Source: Candidatus Cloacimonadota bacterium (GTDB lineage: Bacteria; Cloacimonadota; Cloacimonadia; Cloacimonadales; TCS61). From it: a stretch of 51,566 nt of DNA. Positions within the stretch are counted from its first letter, which is position 1. Each line of letters begins with the position of its first letter. A program made the position numbers and the translations under genes. Shown piece by piece: positions 28,790 to 39,056 of this stretch. Location: positions 1 to 51,566 of the forward strand of contig JABGOP010000009.1 of NCBI GenBank assembly GCA_018645365.1. The letters run 5' to 3'. The notes below the pieces were generated by a model that had not been told where the DNA came from, made no database searches, and saw only the letters and a program-made list of their open reading frames with translations.

Positions 28790-30571
28790 ATGTTTGAAGG
28801 AATGAGGAGACACGCATCTTGGATAGTTTTAGTCATTGCTGGAGCTTTTATTTTATCGATGGCAATCGGTGGGATTACAACTATTTTTACGAAAACTGAA
28901 TCTTTGGGAGTTATCGCAGGAGAGAAGATTAGTTTCGAAAATTATCGCACAATTTTGGAGAATGCTTTTGCAAATTATGCACGCCAAAACCCAGATGGGA
29001 AACTTGATGATGAGCAAGCAAAAAAACTTAACAATGAAACTTGGGATCAAATTATCCAAGAAATTTTACTTTCAAGAGAGATTAAGGCGCGTCGGATAAA
29101 AGTAACGCAAGAAGATATTCTCGGAAAAGTTAAAGAACCAACTGAAGACATCGAAACAATGACCGATTTTCAAACTGATGGCGAATTTGACATCAATCTT
29201 TATTTTACTGCTTTAGAAGAAAATCCAGATTTTTTTAATTATATCGAAAGACGAATTAAGGGCTCACTTCCATACGAAAAATTATACGATAATGTAAAAG
29301 CAGAAATCGTTCTAACGGAAGAAGATGTGAAACAACAATACGCCGATGCAAACAACAAAGCCAATGCAGATATCATCTATTTTGAGGCAAACAAAATGAA
29401 GGTAAATGCAACTGATTCTTTGATGAAAATCTACTATGAAGCGAATAAGGAAGATTTCAAAAAAGGACCGGCACGAAAATTGAAATATGTGAAATTAGTC
29501 TTGGAAGCAAGCGAAGAAGATAAGCAAACCTCAAAGGCAAAAGCTGACTCAATTTTCAAAGTAGTTTCAAGCGGAATGGATTTTGCGGAAGCCGCCAAAG
29601 AATTATCGGAAGGACCATCTGCGGACAAAGGTGGAGATTTGGGATATTTTGCGAAAGAACGAATGGTTACGGAATTTTCCGATGCCGCATTTTCAATGAA
29701 AAATGGCGAAATCAGTCAACCTGTTTTAACACGCTTTGGCTGGCACATCATCAAAGTTTATGACAGAAAAACTAACGAAGAAAGTGGTGCAGAAGAGGTA
29801 AAAGCAAGCCATATTCTCATCAAAAACGAACCTTCCGAAGCAACAATTGCCAATTTAGAAATCGTGGCAACTGACCTTTTCCAAACAGCCAAAAAAGATG
29901 GTTTAGAAAAAGCATCAGAAACTTTCTCTTACGAAGTTTCAGAAACTGACGAATTTTACGAAGACAGCAAATACATCAAAGGAATCGGCTCGGAAGAGGC
30001 ACTTTTGAAATTTGCTTTTTCCAAAAAAGTTGGAAAAATTAGTGAACCGCTTAAAGACAGAAGTGGTAACTATTTTGTTACCGAAATTTCATTCAAAATC
30101 GGTGACCACTACCAGGATTTTGAAGCACAAAAAAAGTCGATTAAACTTAAAACTGAAAAACAGTTGAAAAGCGAAAAAGTTGAAGCGTTAGCACAAGATT
30201 TCATTAAAATTCACAAACCTTCAGATTTTTTGACCGCAGCTAAAAAATTAGATTGGAAAATCATCGAAGCAGCTGACATTACAATTGGCGGCACCATTGA
30301 AGGTTTACGCAAAAATGACGATTTAAAAAGTGCAATCCTCGCAGGTAAAGTTGGCGAAAACACCGAATTAATTTCAGATGAAAACGGTGCGTACATTGCG
30401 GTTATCAAAAATCGTGAATTGCCAGATTTGGAAAAATTTGAGACCGAAAAAGAGACATTATTAAAAGAAGCTCAAGAAAAAGAAGAGACCAAACATTTGA
30501 ACGATTGGTGGCGTGAATTGCGTAACAATGCGAAAATCGAAGATAATCGAAAAAATTACTACTCACTTTAA
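28790..30571 (+). CDS. PpiD/SurA-like peptidylprolyl isomerase, membrane-anchored, two parvulin-like regions
   Basis: MFEGMRRHASWIVLVIAGAFILSMAIGG anchor; DFAEAAKELSEGPSADKGGDLGYFAKERMVTEFSDAAFSMKNGEISQPVLTRFGWHIIKV; KASHILI. Confidence 0.93.
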   Translation: MFEGMRRHASWIVLVIAGAFILSMAIGGITTIFTKTESLGVIAGEKISFENYRTILENAFANYARQNPDGKLDDEQAKKLNNETWDQIIQEILLSREIKARRIKVTQEDILGKVKEPTEDIETMTDFQTDGEFDINLYFTALEENPDFFNYIERRIKGSLPYEKLYDNVKAEIVLTEEDVKQQYADANNKANADIIYFEANKMKVNATDSLMKIYYEANKEDFKKGPARKLKYVKLVLEASEEDKQTSKAKADSIFKVVSSGMDFAEAAKELSEGPSADKGGDLGYFAKERMVTEFSDAAFSMKNGEISQPVLTRFGWHIIKVYDRKTNEESGAEEVKASHILIKNEPSEATIANLEIVATDLFQTAKKDGLEKASETFSYEVSETDEFYEDSKYIKGIGSEEALLKFAFSKKVGKISEPLKDRSGNYFVTEISFKIGDHYQDFEAQKKSIKLKTEKQLKSEKVEALAQDFIKIHKPSDFLTAAKKLDWKIIEAADITIGGTIEGLRKNDDLKSAILAGKVGENTELISDENGAYIAVIKNRELPDLEKFETEKETLLKEAQEKEETKHLNDWWRELRNNAKIEDNRKNYYSL

Positions 30572-30591
30572 AGTGTGACTTATGTTTTGAT

Positions 30592-30620
30592 AAAAGCGGG
30601 CTTTATTAAGCCCGCTTTTT
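30592..30620 (+). terminator. Intrinsic terminator
   Basis: AAAAGCGGGCTT-TATT-AAGCCCGCTTTTT. Confidence 0.9.
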
Positions 30621-30639
30621 GTGTTTTGGAGGTAAATTT

Positions 30640-31764
30640 ATGATATATTTAGATTACAATGCAACCACCCCGATTGACCCAAAAGTTGCAAAAGCAATTT
30701 TGCCTTTTCTATTGGAAAACTTTGGAAACCCATCAAGCTCACATTCTTTCGGTTTGACTACCCAAAGTGCTGTCGAAAAAGCACGTAAACAAGTGGCAAA
30801 ACTCATTAATACAAAATCGGAAAACATCATTTTTACTAGTGGTGGTACCGAATCAAATAATTTCGCCATCAAAGGTGTAGCGTTTGCAAATCGTTCAAAA
30901 GGCAACCACATTATTATTTCTGAAATCGAACATCCTGCGGTCACTGAGGTTTGTCAATTTTTGGCAGAAAATGGATTTGAAATTTCCAAAATCCCGGCTG
31001 ATAAATTTGGTCTAATCAATTTAAACAAATTGGAAAATACCATCAAGCCAACCACTATCCTCATTTCGGTGATGCACGCAAATAATGAAATTGGCACCAT
31101 TCAACCGATTGACGAAATTGGTGAAATCGCCAAAAAAAATAACATTATTTTCCACACTGACGCAGCTCAATCTTTGGGTAAAATTACCGTTGATGTGCAA
31201 AAAATGAAAGTAGATTTACTCTCTATCGCTGGACACAAAATCTACGCACCGAAAGGAATTGGTGCACTTTACATTCGAGAAAACACACATTTGCAAAAAC
31301 AAATTTACGGCGCTAATCAAGAAAATAATTTGCGTGCTGGTACTGAAAATGTAATGGGAATTGTCGGTTTGGGGGAAGCATGTGAATTAGTAAAAAATGA
31401 TTTTACCAAAAATTATGAAAATCTGAAATTCTTGCGAAATAAATTACACAAAAATTTAGCAAAAATCACTAACCTAAAATTAAATGGCTATTTAACAAAA
31501 TCTCTGCCAAATACGCTAAATGTTACTTTTGTCGAATTTTCAAATCCCCAAATTTTGGAAATTTTAGAAAAAATTGCAGTTTCCACAAAAGCGGCGTGCC
31601 ATTCAAATGACCGTACAATTTCAGCTGTTTTAAAAGCGATAAAAATCACCCCCGCAGAAGCGAGTAAAACAATTCGCTTTTCAGTCGGCAAGATGACAAC
31701 AGAATGCGAAATTGATGAAGTTGTAAAAATCATTATGAAAATTGCAAAAAATAATTTGACATAA
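30640..31764 (+). CDS. Cysteine desulfurase (NifS/IscS-like aminotransferase class V)
   Basis: IYLDYNATTPIDPKV; HANNEIGTIQPI; HTDAAQSLGKI; SIAGHKIYAPKGIGALY (PLP Lys); AACHSNDRT catalytic Cys region. Confidence 0.93.
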   Translation: MIYLDYNATTPIDPKVAKAILPFLLENFGNPSSSHSFGLTTQSAVEKARKQVAKLINTKSENIIFTSGGTESNNFAIKGVAFANRSKGNHIIISEIEHPAVTEVCQFLAENGFEISKIPADKFGLINLNKLENTIKPTTILISVMHANNEIGTIQPIDEIGEIAKKNNIIFHTDAAQSLGKITVDVQKMKVDLLSIAGHKIYAPKGIGALYIRENTHLQKQIYGANQENNLRAGTENVMGIVGLGEACELVKNDFTKNYENLKFLRNKLHKNLAKITNLKLNGYLTKSLPNTLNVTFVEFSNPQILEILEKIAVSTKAACHSNDRTISAVLKAIKITPAEASKTIRFSVGKMTTECEIDEVVKIIMKIAKNNLT

Positions 31765-31880
31765 AATTGAAAACTTAAAGGTTGGTAATATAGAAATAAA
31801 TGAACATTTTATTCACTTAGGAGCCCAATGCGTCTTACCAAACGAAATATGTCATTTAGCAAATTGTTACAAACCTAATT

Positions 31881-32114
31881 CTATATCTCCCAATTTTTCA
31901 AAAAACTAAATAAATCTTCAAAATTTTCTTCAAAATTAGGAGATACATCAACCCTTAAATACGGCTCGTTTTTTGAAGGCGTAGTGTAATTACACCAACC
32001 TTCAAATGATTCCAAAAAATAGCCCAAATAAATTCTTTCCGTATTACAGACCTCTATTTCATAACGTTTTGTGCCATCTATCAGAGTGGTTTTATCCCGT
32101 AAAATCAGTTCCAT
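31881..32114 (-). CDS. Small protein, possible DUF4911 family
   Basis: 77 aa; RYEIEVCNTERIYLGYFLESFEGWCNYTTP pattern; 3 nt from lon stop side. Confidence 0.6.
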   Translation of the reverse strand: MELILRDKTTLIDGTKRYEIEVCNTERIYLGYFLESFEGWCNYTTPSKNEPYLRVDVSPNFEENFEDLFSFLKNWEI

Positions 32115-32116
32115 TT

Positions 32117-34477
32117 CTAACTAATCAGCGCTTTTGCTAAAACCTCTTCAACCGTATCAACCAAAATAATTTTCAGCCCTTTTTTAATTTCTTCTGCGAC
32201 CTCTTTTAAATTTGGTTCATTCTTTTTGGGAATGAGAAGTGTCTTAATTTTAGCTCGTTTTGCGGCAATCATTTTTTCGGCTAAACCACCAATTGGCAAA
32301 ACTCTTCCAGAGAGGGTAATTTCACCAGTCATAGCAATATCGTGTCGCACTTTTTTGTCGGAAAGAATAGAAATAATCGCCGTGGCAATGGTTACTCCCG
32401 CTGATGGACCATCTTTTGGGATAGCTCCTTCTGGAATGTGAAGATGTAAATCGTAATCTTTGTAAAAATCTTCTTTGAAACCATATTTTTTGGCGTGCAA
32501 TCTGGCGTAACTGTAAGCAGCTTGCGCAGATTCCTTCATCACATCGCCCAATTGCCCTGTCAATTTGATGGCACCTTTTCCTTTCATTTTCACGACTTCC
32601 ACTTGCAGAGTTTCACCACCGAACATTGTCCACGCCAAACCAGTTACCACACCAACCGTATCGTCTCTGTTTACTTCAGAATAGAGGTGTTTGGGAACAC
32701 CTAAATATTTTTCCAAATCAACAGGTTTTACGACATTTTTTTTACTGCTTTTATTTTCTAAAAATTCTTTCACAACTTTTCTGAGAATTGTGGAAATTTT
32801 TCTTTCTAAATCACGCACACCAGCTTCACGAGTGTAATCTTTAATAATACCTTCAATCGTTTTTTGCTGATAATTTAGCGTAATTGCACCTTTCAAATCA
32901 TGCTCTTTTATCACTTTTGGAACGAGATGCTTAGTCGCGATGTGTGCTTTTTCGAAAGCGGTATAACCGGGAATTTCAATGATTTCCATTCTGTCTAAAA
33001 GTGGACGCGGTATAGCACTGAGTGTGTTTGCGGTTGTGATGAATATCACTTGTGAAAGATCGTATTCAAAATCAAGATAATGGTCGCGGAAACTGTGGTT
33101 TTGTTCTGGGTCCAGAACTTCCAAAAGTGCCGCCGTTGGATCACCTCGAAAATCACGACTCATTTTATCAATTTCATCCATCATAATGAGCGGATTTTTG
33201 GTACCTGCTTTTTTCATGCTTTGCATAATTACGCCCGGAAGTGCACCAATATAAGTTCGACGATGTCCGCGAATTTCTGCTTCATCACGCACTCCACCGA
33301 GTGAAAGACGCACAAATTTTCTATCCATTGAATGAGCAAGAGATTTTCCTAAAGATGTTTTTCCAACACCCGGAGGTCCCACAAAACACAAAATTTGACC
33401 TTTAACTTTTTTGGCTAATTTCACAACTGCCAAATATTCTAAAATGCGTTCTTTTACTTTTTCCAGCCCATAATGGTCGTCATCCAGAATTTGCTTGGCA
33501 TCTTTCAATTCAAAATCTTTCAGTTTTGGTTCTGCCCACGGAATTTCCAAAAGCCAAGAGAGATAGTTATAAAGTACCGAATATTCGGGTGAATGGCTAT
33601 TCAAGCGAGCAAATTTTTTCAGTTCTTCTTCCGCTTTTTTACGAACTTCATCACTCAAATTCAATTTTTTAATTTTATTCTTAAAATCCAAAACATCAGA
33701 TTTATCATCTTTTGTGATGCCCAATTCACGATTTATCGCCTTCAACTGCTCGTGCAAATAATATTCTTTCTGCATCTTATTCAAACGCGTCGTAACGGTG
33801 TGGTCAATTTTATCTTCCAGTTTCAGAATTTGAATCTCTTCCGAGATTATTTCATAGACTCGTTCGATTGAATCAAAAAGATCTTCTACTTCAAAAAGTG
33901 CCTGTTTGACATCTGTATCTAACTGAATATTCGCAACCGAATAGTAGAAAAACTCAGCTGGATCAGTAGTTTTTTCAATTGGTTCAATGGCTTCAATCGG
34001 AATCATTTTATTCAATTTTACATAGTGATGCAATGCTTTTTTATATGACCGAAGGAGTGCTTCCATCTCTAATTCATCATGAGAAATTGTCTTTTTATAA
34101 TAATAATACGAAGCTTCCAAATGAGTGGATTGGCGTATATATCGCTCTATTCTAATGCGTTTTTCACCTTCGATTAGCAATCTCATACTGCCATCTGGAA
34201 GTTTCAAAACTTGCAAAATTGTACAAACAGTTCCCACGCGATACAAATCTTTTGTGCGTGGGTCCGACTTACCATCAACTTTACTTTTCTGACTAATGCA
34301 AATAATTTTATTGTCGTTTAGCAATGCTTTTTGTGTCGCCTTTAATGACTGTTCGCGCCCCACAATAAGTGGCGTAATCGTGAAAGGTAAAATCACTGTA
34401 TTGCGTAACGGAACTACAGGATGTCTCTTTTCATCTTCTAAAATAAAAGTATCACCGCCTATTTTAATTTTTGTCAT
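32117..34477 (-). CDS. lon: ATP-dependent protease Lon
   Basis: N-terminal HPVVPLRNTVILPFTITPLIVGREQS; GPPGVGKTSLGKSLAHSM; DGPSAGVTIATAI catalytic Ser region; SD GGAGG upstream of MTKIKIGG. Confidence 0.97.
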   Translation of the reverse strand: MTKIKIGGDTFILEDEKRHPVVPLRNTVILPFTITPLIVGREQSLKATQKALLNDNKIICISQKSKVDGKSDPRTKDLYRVGTVCTILQVLKLPDGSMRLLIEGEKRIRIERYIRQSTHLEASYYYYKKTISHDELEMEALLRSYKKALHHYVKLNKMIPIEAIEPIEKTTDPAEFFYYSVANIQLDTDVKQALFEVEDLFDSIERVYEIISEEIQILKLEDKIDHTVTTRLNKMQKEYYLHEQLKAINRELGITKDDKSDVLDFKNKIKKLNLSDEVRKKAEEELKKFARLNSHSPEYSVLYNYLSWLLEIPWAEPKLKDFELKDAKQILDDDHYGLEKVKERILEYLAVVKLAKKVKGQILCFVGPPGVGKTSLGKSLAHSMDRKFVRLSLGGVRDEAEIRGHRRTYIGALPGVIMQSMKKAGTKNPLIMMDEIDKMSRDFRGDPTAALLEVLDPEQNHSFRDHYLDFEYDLSQVIFITTANTLSAIPRPLLDRMEIIEIPGYTAFEKAHIATKHLVPKVIKEHDLKGAITLNYQQKTIEGIIKDYTREAGVRDLERKISTILRKVVKEFLENKSSKKNVVKPVDLEKYLGVPKHLYSEVNRDDTVGVVTGLAWTMFGGETLQVEVVKMKGKGAIKLTGQLGDVMKESAQAAYSYARLHAKKYGFKEDFYKDYDLHLHIPEGAIPKDGPSAGVTIATAIISILSDKKVRHDIAMTGEITLSGRVLPIGGLAEKMIAAKRAKIKTLLIPKKNEPNLKEVAEEIKKGLKIILVDTVEEVLAKALIS

Positions 34478-34543
34478 CTTAACCTCCAATTTTCAACAAA
34501 TTGTTTTTTTCCTAAAAAATATTTTCGCTTTTTTGGTCAATCA

Positions 34544-36664
34544 TTATCTTTTTGAAAACTCGAAAGGGTCAAAATTGAAACCAATCGAAAAATGATATTG
34601 CACATTTGCAAAATTTTCATCTGTTCCACAGCCAACTCGAATTGGTCCCAAAATCGTTTTGTAACCAAGTTTCAAACCAAAACTTTTATATTCAAATTTT
34701 TCTGGTTGCCAAAAATCCACATCACCCAAACTAAGAAAGCCTATCTCCAAATCTGCAAAAAACTTTTTTTGCAAACAGAAACGCGTTGCTATCGTATGGA
34801 TTTTGAAAATCGGTGCACTCATTTCAGCGTAATTTAAATTCATAAAGCTATCGAAACCACCAACATAAAATGGGTCAAAGTCCTCATTTGAATTTTCAAA
34901 ATAAGAGCCGTATTCAAATTTGTATTCCATCGAAATATGCTCGTTAAACGGCAGTAACATTCTGATACGAGAATATGATTTTCGATTGCCTTTTTCACTA
35001 AAAACCCCGGCTTTTGCAGTGGAAAATTTGAATAACATTTGAGCTCCGCGCATCGGAAAAGTTACATCATCTAAACTTTCGTGATACGCTTTGATGCCAA
35101 TTCCGGCGGAATGATATTCGCGTTCTTCAAATGTCGCAATGTCTTTGTATAAATTCACATTATAGGCATAGCCAAACCCTTCCAGAATAAAGGCTTCCGA
35201 AACAAAAATACCAACGCCTAAATTAGCATTTACCTCAAATGATTTTACCCTTTTATCAATTTCCTGATTTTCGTAAGAATAGATAAATTGCTCACTAAAA
35301 TCGGTAAATATGCGAAAATAAGCACCGTAATGTTTACCATAATTTTTCACATAATCGCTGATGAAACTGCTCTTATTCCCAACTTGTGTATTGAGTAATA
35401 AAGTAGAATTTTTCTGAATTACATTAGTCAAATTTAGCGTCAAGCTTGTGGAGATTCCTTCGTCGGAATTTATCGAAATGTTTACACCCAATTTTTCGCG
35501 TTTTTCCTCTTTTGCCTTTAATTTTAAAATACTTTCTTCATTAAATTCAACAACTGGATAGATGCTCGAAAACAGTTGTGAATTATAGATTTTTCTGATT
35601 GCCAACAAAATTTCATCTTTTCCATAAACGCTATTTTCAGTTAATTTAAAATATTCTTTAATCTTTCTTGTACTCAAAAAATTATTACCCTTAATCTCAA
35701 TTTTTGAAAGTTTAAATTGTGTTGAGTTGGTAAATTTTGCTCTTTTATTTTTCCTTTTTGGGAATCTACTCTCAGTGAAATATTTACGAGCTATTTTTTC
35801 GCCACGAGCTATTATTTCTTGTTTTTTGGTAAAATCGAGCAATTCAAATTCTGCTAAATTTGGTGAGATTGTGAGGTCGCAATAATTTTGCGACTCTTTC
35901 ATATTTTCCGAAATATTTATGTTAACTGTCTGCTCCAAGACATCTATTAAATTTTTCAAATCTGCATCGTTTTTTAACGGTGAATTTGTTTTGATACCAA
36001 TCACAAAATCTGCGCCCATTTCTTTTACGATTTCGGCTGGCAGATTAGACACAATTCCCCCATCAATGTAACGCTGTTCATCCAATTCAAATGGCAAAAA
36101 CACGGTTGGGAATGACATCGAAGCACGCATTGCTTCATGAAGTGCACCCGATGCAAAAACTTTTTTCTCGCCGGTTAAAACATTAGTCGCTACACATCGG
36201 AATGGAATTTGAAAATCATCAAAATCATGGGCAGATTGATGAGTTAAATCAAATAAAAAATTGATTAAATTATTTCCTGAAATAAATGAAATAGGTAGTT
36301 TAGGAAAATAATTTTCGTCTAAGTCAAAAAAATAATTTGCATAAGGCAACCACCGTTTTTGTCCAATATACACATCTGCCCGCGGAATTGATTCGTCAAA
36401 AATATCTGACCAATCTAATTCTAAAAATATATTTTCAATTTCTTTTCCAGAATAACCAATTGCATAAAGTCCACCGATAACTGCGCCGGTACTGGTGCCG
36501 GCAATGTAATCTATCTGAAGTCCATATTCGTCTATTACCTTAAGTACACCTATGTGTGCTAAAGCACGTGCACCACCGCCACTAAGGGCGAGCCCAACCT
36601 TTTCTTGCGTATACAAAAAAAGTGAAATGAGGATGAATATTCCAATAATTATCTGTTTTTTCAT
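34544..36664 (-). CDS. Patatin-like phospholipase with POTRA and C-terminal Omp85/BamA-like barrel (PlpD/type Vd-like)
   Basis: KVGLALSGGGARALAHIGVLKVI; GTSTGAVIGGLYAIGYS; DGGIVSNLPAEIV; POTRA-like region then barrel ending QYHFSIGFNFDPFEFSKR. Confidence 0.9.
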   Translation of the reverse strand: MKKQIIIGIFILISLFLYTQEKVGLALSGGGARALAHIGVLKVIDEYGLQIDYIAGTSTGAVIGGLYAIGYSGKEIENIFLELDWSDIFDESIPRADVYIGQKRWLPYANYFFDLDENYFPKLPISFISGNNLINFLFDLTHQSAHDFDDFQIPFRCVATNVLTGEKKVFASGALHEAMRASMSFPTVFLPFELDEQRYIDGGIVSNLPAEIVKEMGADFVIGIKTNSPLKNDADLKNLIDVLEQTVNINISENMKESQNYCDLTISPNLAEFELLDFTKKQEIIARGEKIARKYFTESRFPKRKNKRAKFTNSTQFKLSKIEIKGNNFLSTRKIKEYFKLTENSVYGKDEILLAIRKIYNSQLFSSIYPVVEFNEESILKLKAKEEKREKLGVNISINSDEGISTSLTLNLTNVIQKNSTLLLNTQVGNKSSFISDYVKNYGKHYGAYFRIFTDFSEQFIYSYENQEIDKRVKSFEVNANLGVGIFVSEAFILEGFGYAYNVNLYKDIATFEEREYHSAGIGIKAYHESLDDVTFPMRGAQMLFKFSTAKAGVFSEKGNRKSYSRIRMLLPFNEHISMEYKFEYGSYFENSNEDFDPFYVGGFDSFMNLNYAEMSAPIFKIHTIATRFCLQKKFFADLEIGFLSLGDVDFWQPEKFEYKSFGLKLGYKTILGPIRVGCGTDENFANVQYHFSIGFNFDPFEFSKR

Positions 36665-36670
36665 AACGAG

Positions 36671-36697
36671 AAAGACGGGACAAAAAGCCCCGTCTTT
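36671..36697 (-). terminator. Hairpin downstream of hppA, immediately upstream of the patatin start
   Basis: AAAGACGGG-ACAAAAAGC-CCCGTCTTT, 9-bp arms. Confidence 0.75.
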
Positions 36698-36721
36698 TGT
36701 AAAGTTTTTTCTTTCAATATT

Positions 36722-38971
36722 TTAAAAAATCCCTAAAAATTTCTGAATATGGGGAGAAAAAGCCACAATTAATCCAGCAAATACAATCGAAACCATACTC
36801 ATTAATTTAATCAAAATATTGATGGACGGTCCCGCAGTATCTTTGAACGGATCGCCAACTGTATCTCCAACTACGGTCGCAGTGTGAATATCGGAACCTT
36901 TGCCACCGTAATGTCCAGTTTCGACATATTTTTTGGCATTATCCCACGCACCACCAGAATTATTCATCATAATCGCAAGCACAAAACCCGTAGAAAGTCC
37001 ACCAGCAAGTAACCCAAGCACGCCAGCTACGCCGAGAATCATGCCGACTACAATAGGAGCAAGAATTCCGAGAAGTGCTGGAGCAACCATCTCTTTTTGA
37101 GCACCAATCGTGGAAATTTTTACACACTTGGCATATTCTGGTTCAGTAGTTCCTTCCAAAATACCTGGAAGTTCTTTGAATTGACGACGCACTTCCGCTA
37201 CCATATCACCAGCAGCACGACCAACCGCTTTCATCGCAAAAGCTGCAAATACAAATGTTACCATCGCACCAAAAAAAATGCCAATGAGAAATTTTGGATT
37301 CATCAAATTAACTTGAAAATAATTCATAAAATCAGCAATCGTAGCTTCATTGACAGCTACTTTAAACTTTTCACCGTTAACCATCATCATTTCGATAAAT
37401 TCTTGCCCGTTGAGGATAAGTCCCGTTCGCACCTCTTCGAGATAAGCAGCAAGAAGAGCCATCGCGGTAAGTGCCGCAGAACCAATAGCGAAACCTTTAC
37501 CTGTCGCAGCCGTAGTATTTCCAACGCTATCAAGTGCATCTGTTCTTTGACGAACTTCTTTGGAAAGTTTAGACATTTCGGCATTTCCACCAGCATTATC
37601 TGCAATCGGGCCAAATGCGTCCATCGCAAGAGTTACACCGAGAGTTGCCAGCATTCCAACTGCGCCAAAACCGATGCCATAAAGTCCCATTTCTGGGAAT
37701 GTAAATCCCTTACTCACACTAAAGGCAGCCAAAATGGCAATACCTATTATGATAACTGGTGCAGCGGTAGATTTCATTCCAACAGCAAGTCCATCTATGA
37801 TGACTGTAGCTGGTCCATATTCTCCTTGTTTGGCAATTCCTCTGGTAGGAGCATACGCATCAGAAGTAGATCTTTCGGTAAAATAACCAATGAGAATTCC
37901 AGCAAAAAGTCCAATCACACTCGCTAAAAATACACCGAATGCATATTCAGCAGGAAGCATTATTTTCGTAACAAAATAAGCCGCAATCGCGATGAGAATT
38001 GAGCTGCCATAAACACCTTTATTGAGCGCAAACATCAACTCTTTTGTACCAGCATTTTCTTTGGTAGAAACCAAATAAATTCCAATAATAGACAAAAATG
38101 CACCCACTCCTGCAAGCACCATTGGAGCAGTTACAAATTTGATTGCCCAGTCGTGCATGATGTCAGTTCCGTGACCAAAAATTTGCGTTACAGCCGCCAT
38201 ACCAAGTGCAGCAGTAGCAAGAATTGAGCCTGCATAAGATTCATATAAATCTGCGCCCATACCGGCAACATCACCCACATTATCACCCACATTATCGGCA
38301 ATTGTAGCAGGATTTCGCGGATCATCTTCTGGAATTCCAGCTTCTACTTTTCCAACTAAATCCGCACCAACATCGGCAGCTTTTGTGTAAATCCCACCAC
38401 CGAGACGAGCAAATAAAGCCTGCGTCGAAGCACCCATTCCAAAACTGAGCATAATTACGGTAATTGTGTGAAGTGTCATTTCTGGGTGAGTTTTCCCCCA
38501 CCAAATCAAAATATAAAACCAAGCTGAAATATCTATGAGAGCAAGCCCAACTACAACAAGTCCCATCACACCACCAGCACGGAAAGCAACTTTAAGACCT
38601 TTGTTCAAACTAACGGAAGCACCTTGTGCAGTACGATTTGAAGCGAGCGTGGCCGTATTCATACCTATGAAACCTGCCAAACCACTGAAAATTCCGCCAG
38701 TAAGGAAAGCCCACGGAATGAGTGGATGAAGTACATGCAAAACATGTGCCATCACATTGAACAAAATAAAAGCAATCGCGAAGAAAATGCCAACGCCTTT
38801 ATATTGCTGCCAAAGATATGCAAAAGCACCGTCACGAACGTGTTTCGCAATTTTTTGCATTTGTTCATTTCCTGGGTCTTCTTTTTTCACACCTCGATAA
38901 AAAATAAAAGCAAAAATCAAGGCAATTACCGCACCAACTGGTGCCACAAACCAAATATTTGGTATAATCAT
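36722..38971 (-). CDS. hppA: Membrane-bound ion-translocating pyrophosphatase, K+-dependent type
   Basis: [89 protein letters not shown]. Confidence 0.96.
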   Translation of the reverse strand: MIIPNIWFVAPVGAVIALIFAFIFYRGVKKEDPGNEQMQKIAKHVRDGAFAYLWQQYKGVGIFFAIAFILFNVMAHVLHVLHPLIPWAFLTGGIFSGLAGFIGMNTATLASNRTAQGASVSLNKGLKVAFRAGGVMGLVVVGLALIDISAWFYILIWWGKTHPEMTLHTITVIMLSFGMGASTQALFARLGGGIYTKAADVGADLVGKVEAGIPEDDPRNPATIADNVGDNVGDVAGMGADLYESYAGSILATAALGMAAVTQIFGHGTDIMHDWAIKFVTAPMVLAGVGAFLSIIGIYLVSTKENAGTKELMFALNKGVYGSSILIAIAAYFVTKIMLPAEYAFGVFLASVIGLFAGILIGYFTERSTSDAYAPTRGIAKQGEYGPATVIIDGLAVGMKSTAAPVIIIGIAILAAFSVSKGFTFPEMGLYGIGFGAVGMLATLGVTLAMDAFGPIADNAGGNAEMSKLSKEVRQRTDALDSVGNTTAATGKGFAIGSAALTAMALLAAYLEEVRTGLILNGQEFIEMMMVNGEKFKVAVNEATIADFMNYFQVNLMNPKFLIGIFFGAMVTFVFAAFAMKAVGRAAGDMVAEVRRQFKELPGILEGTTEPEYAKCVKISTIGAQKEMVAPALLGILAPIVVGMILGVAGVLGLLAGGLSTGFVLAIMMNNSGGAWDNAKKYVETGHYGGKGSDIHTATVVGDTVGDPFKDTAGPSINILIKLMSMVSIVFAGLIVAFSPHIQKFLGIF

Positions 38972-39056
38972 TTTATACCCTCCATCTATTTTTTGATAAA
39001 CACCGAATATTTTAAAAGCAGTTATTTTGTCAAGAATAGCAGTTTTGTCTAATGTT

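Noticed and set aside
31828-31878. 16-codon plus ORF MRLTKRNMSFSKLLQT after the cysteine desulfurase
   Set aside because: TAGGAG precedes it but there is no other support; too short to call.
37097-37927. 276-aa plus-strand ORF opposite hppA
   Set aside because: Antisense to a highly conserved gene; S/N/K/R-rich shadow composition and no recognisable domain.
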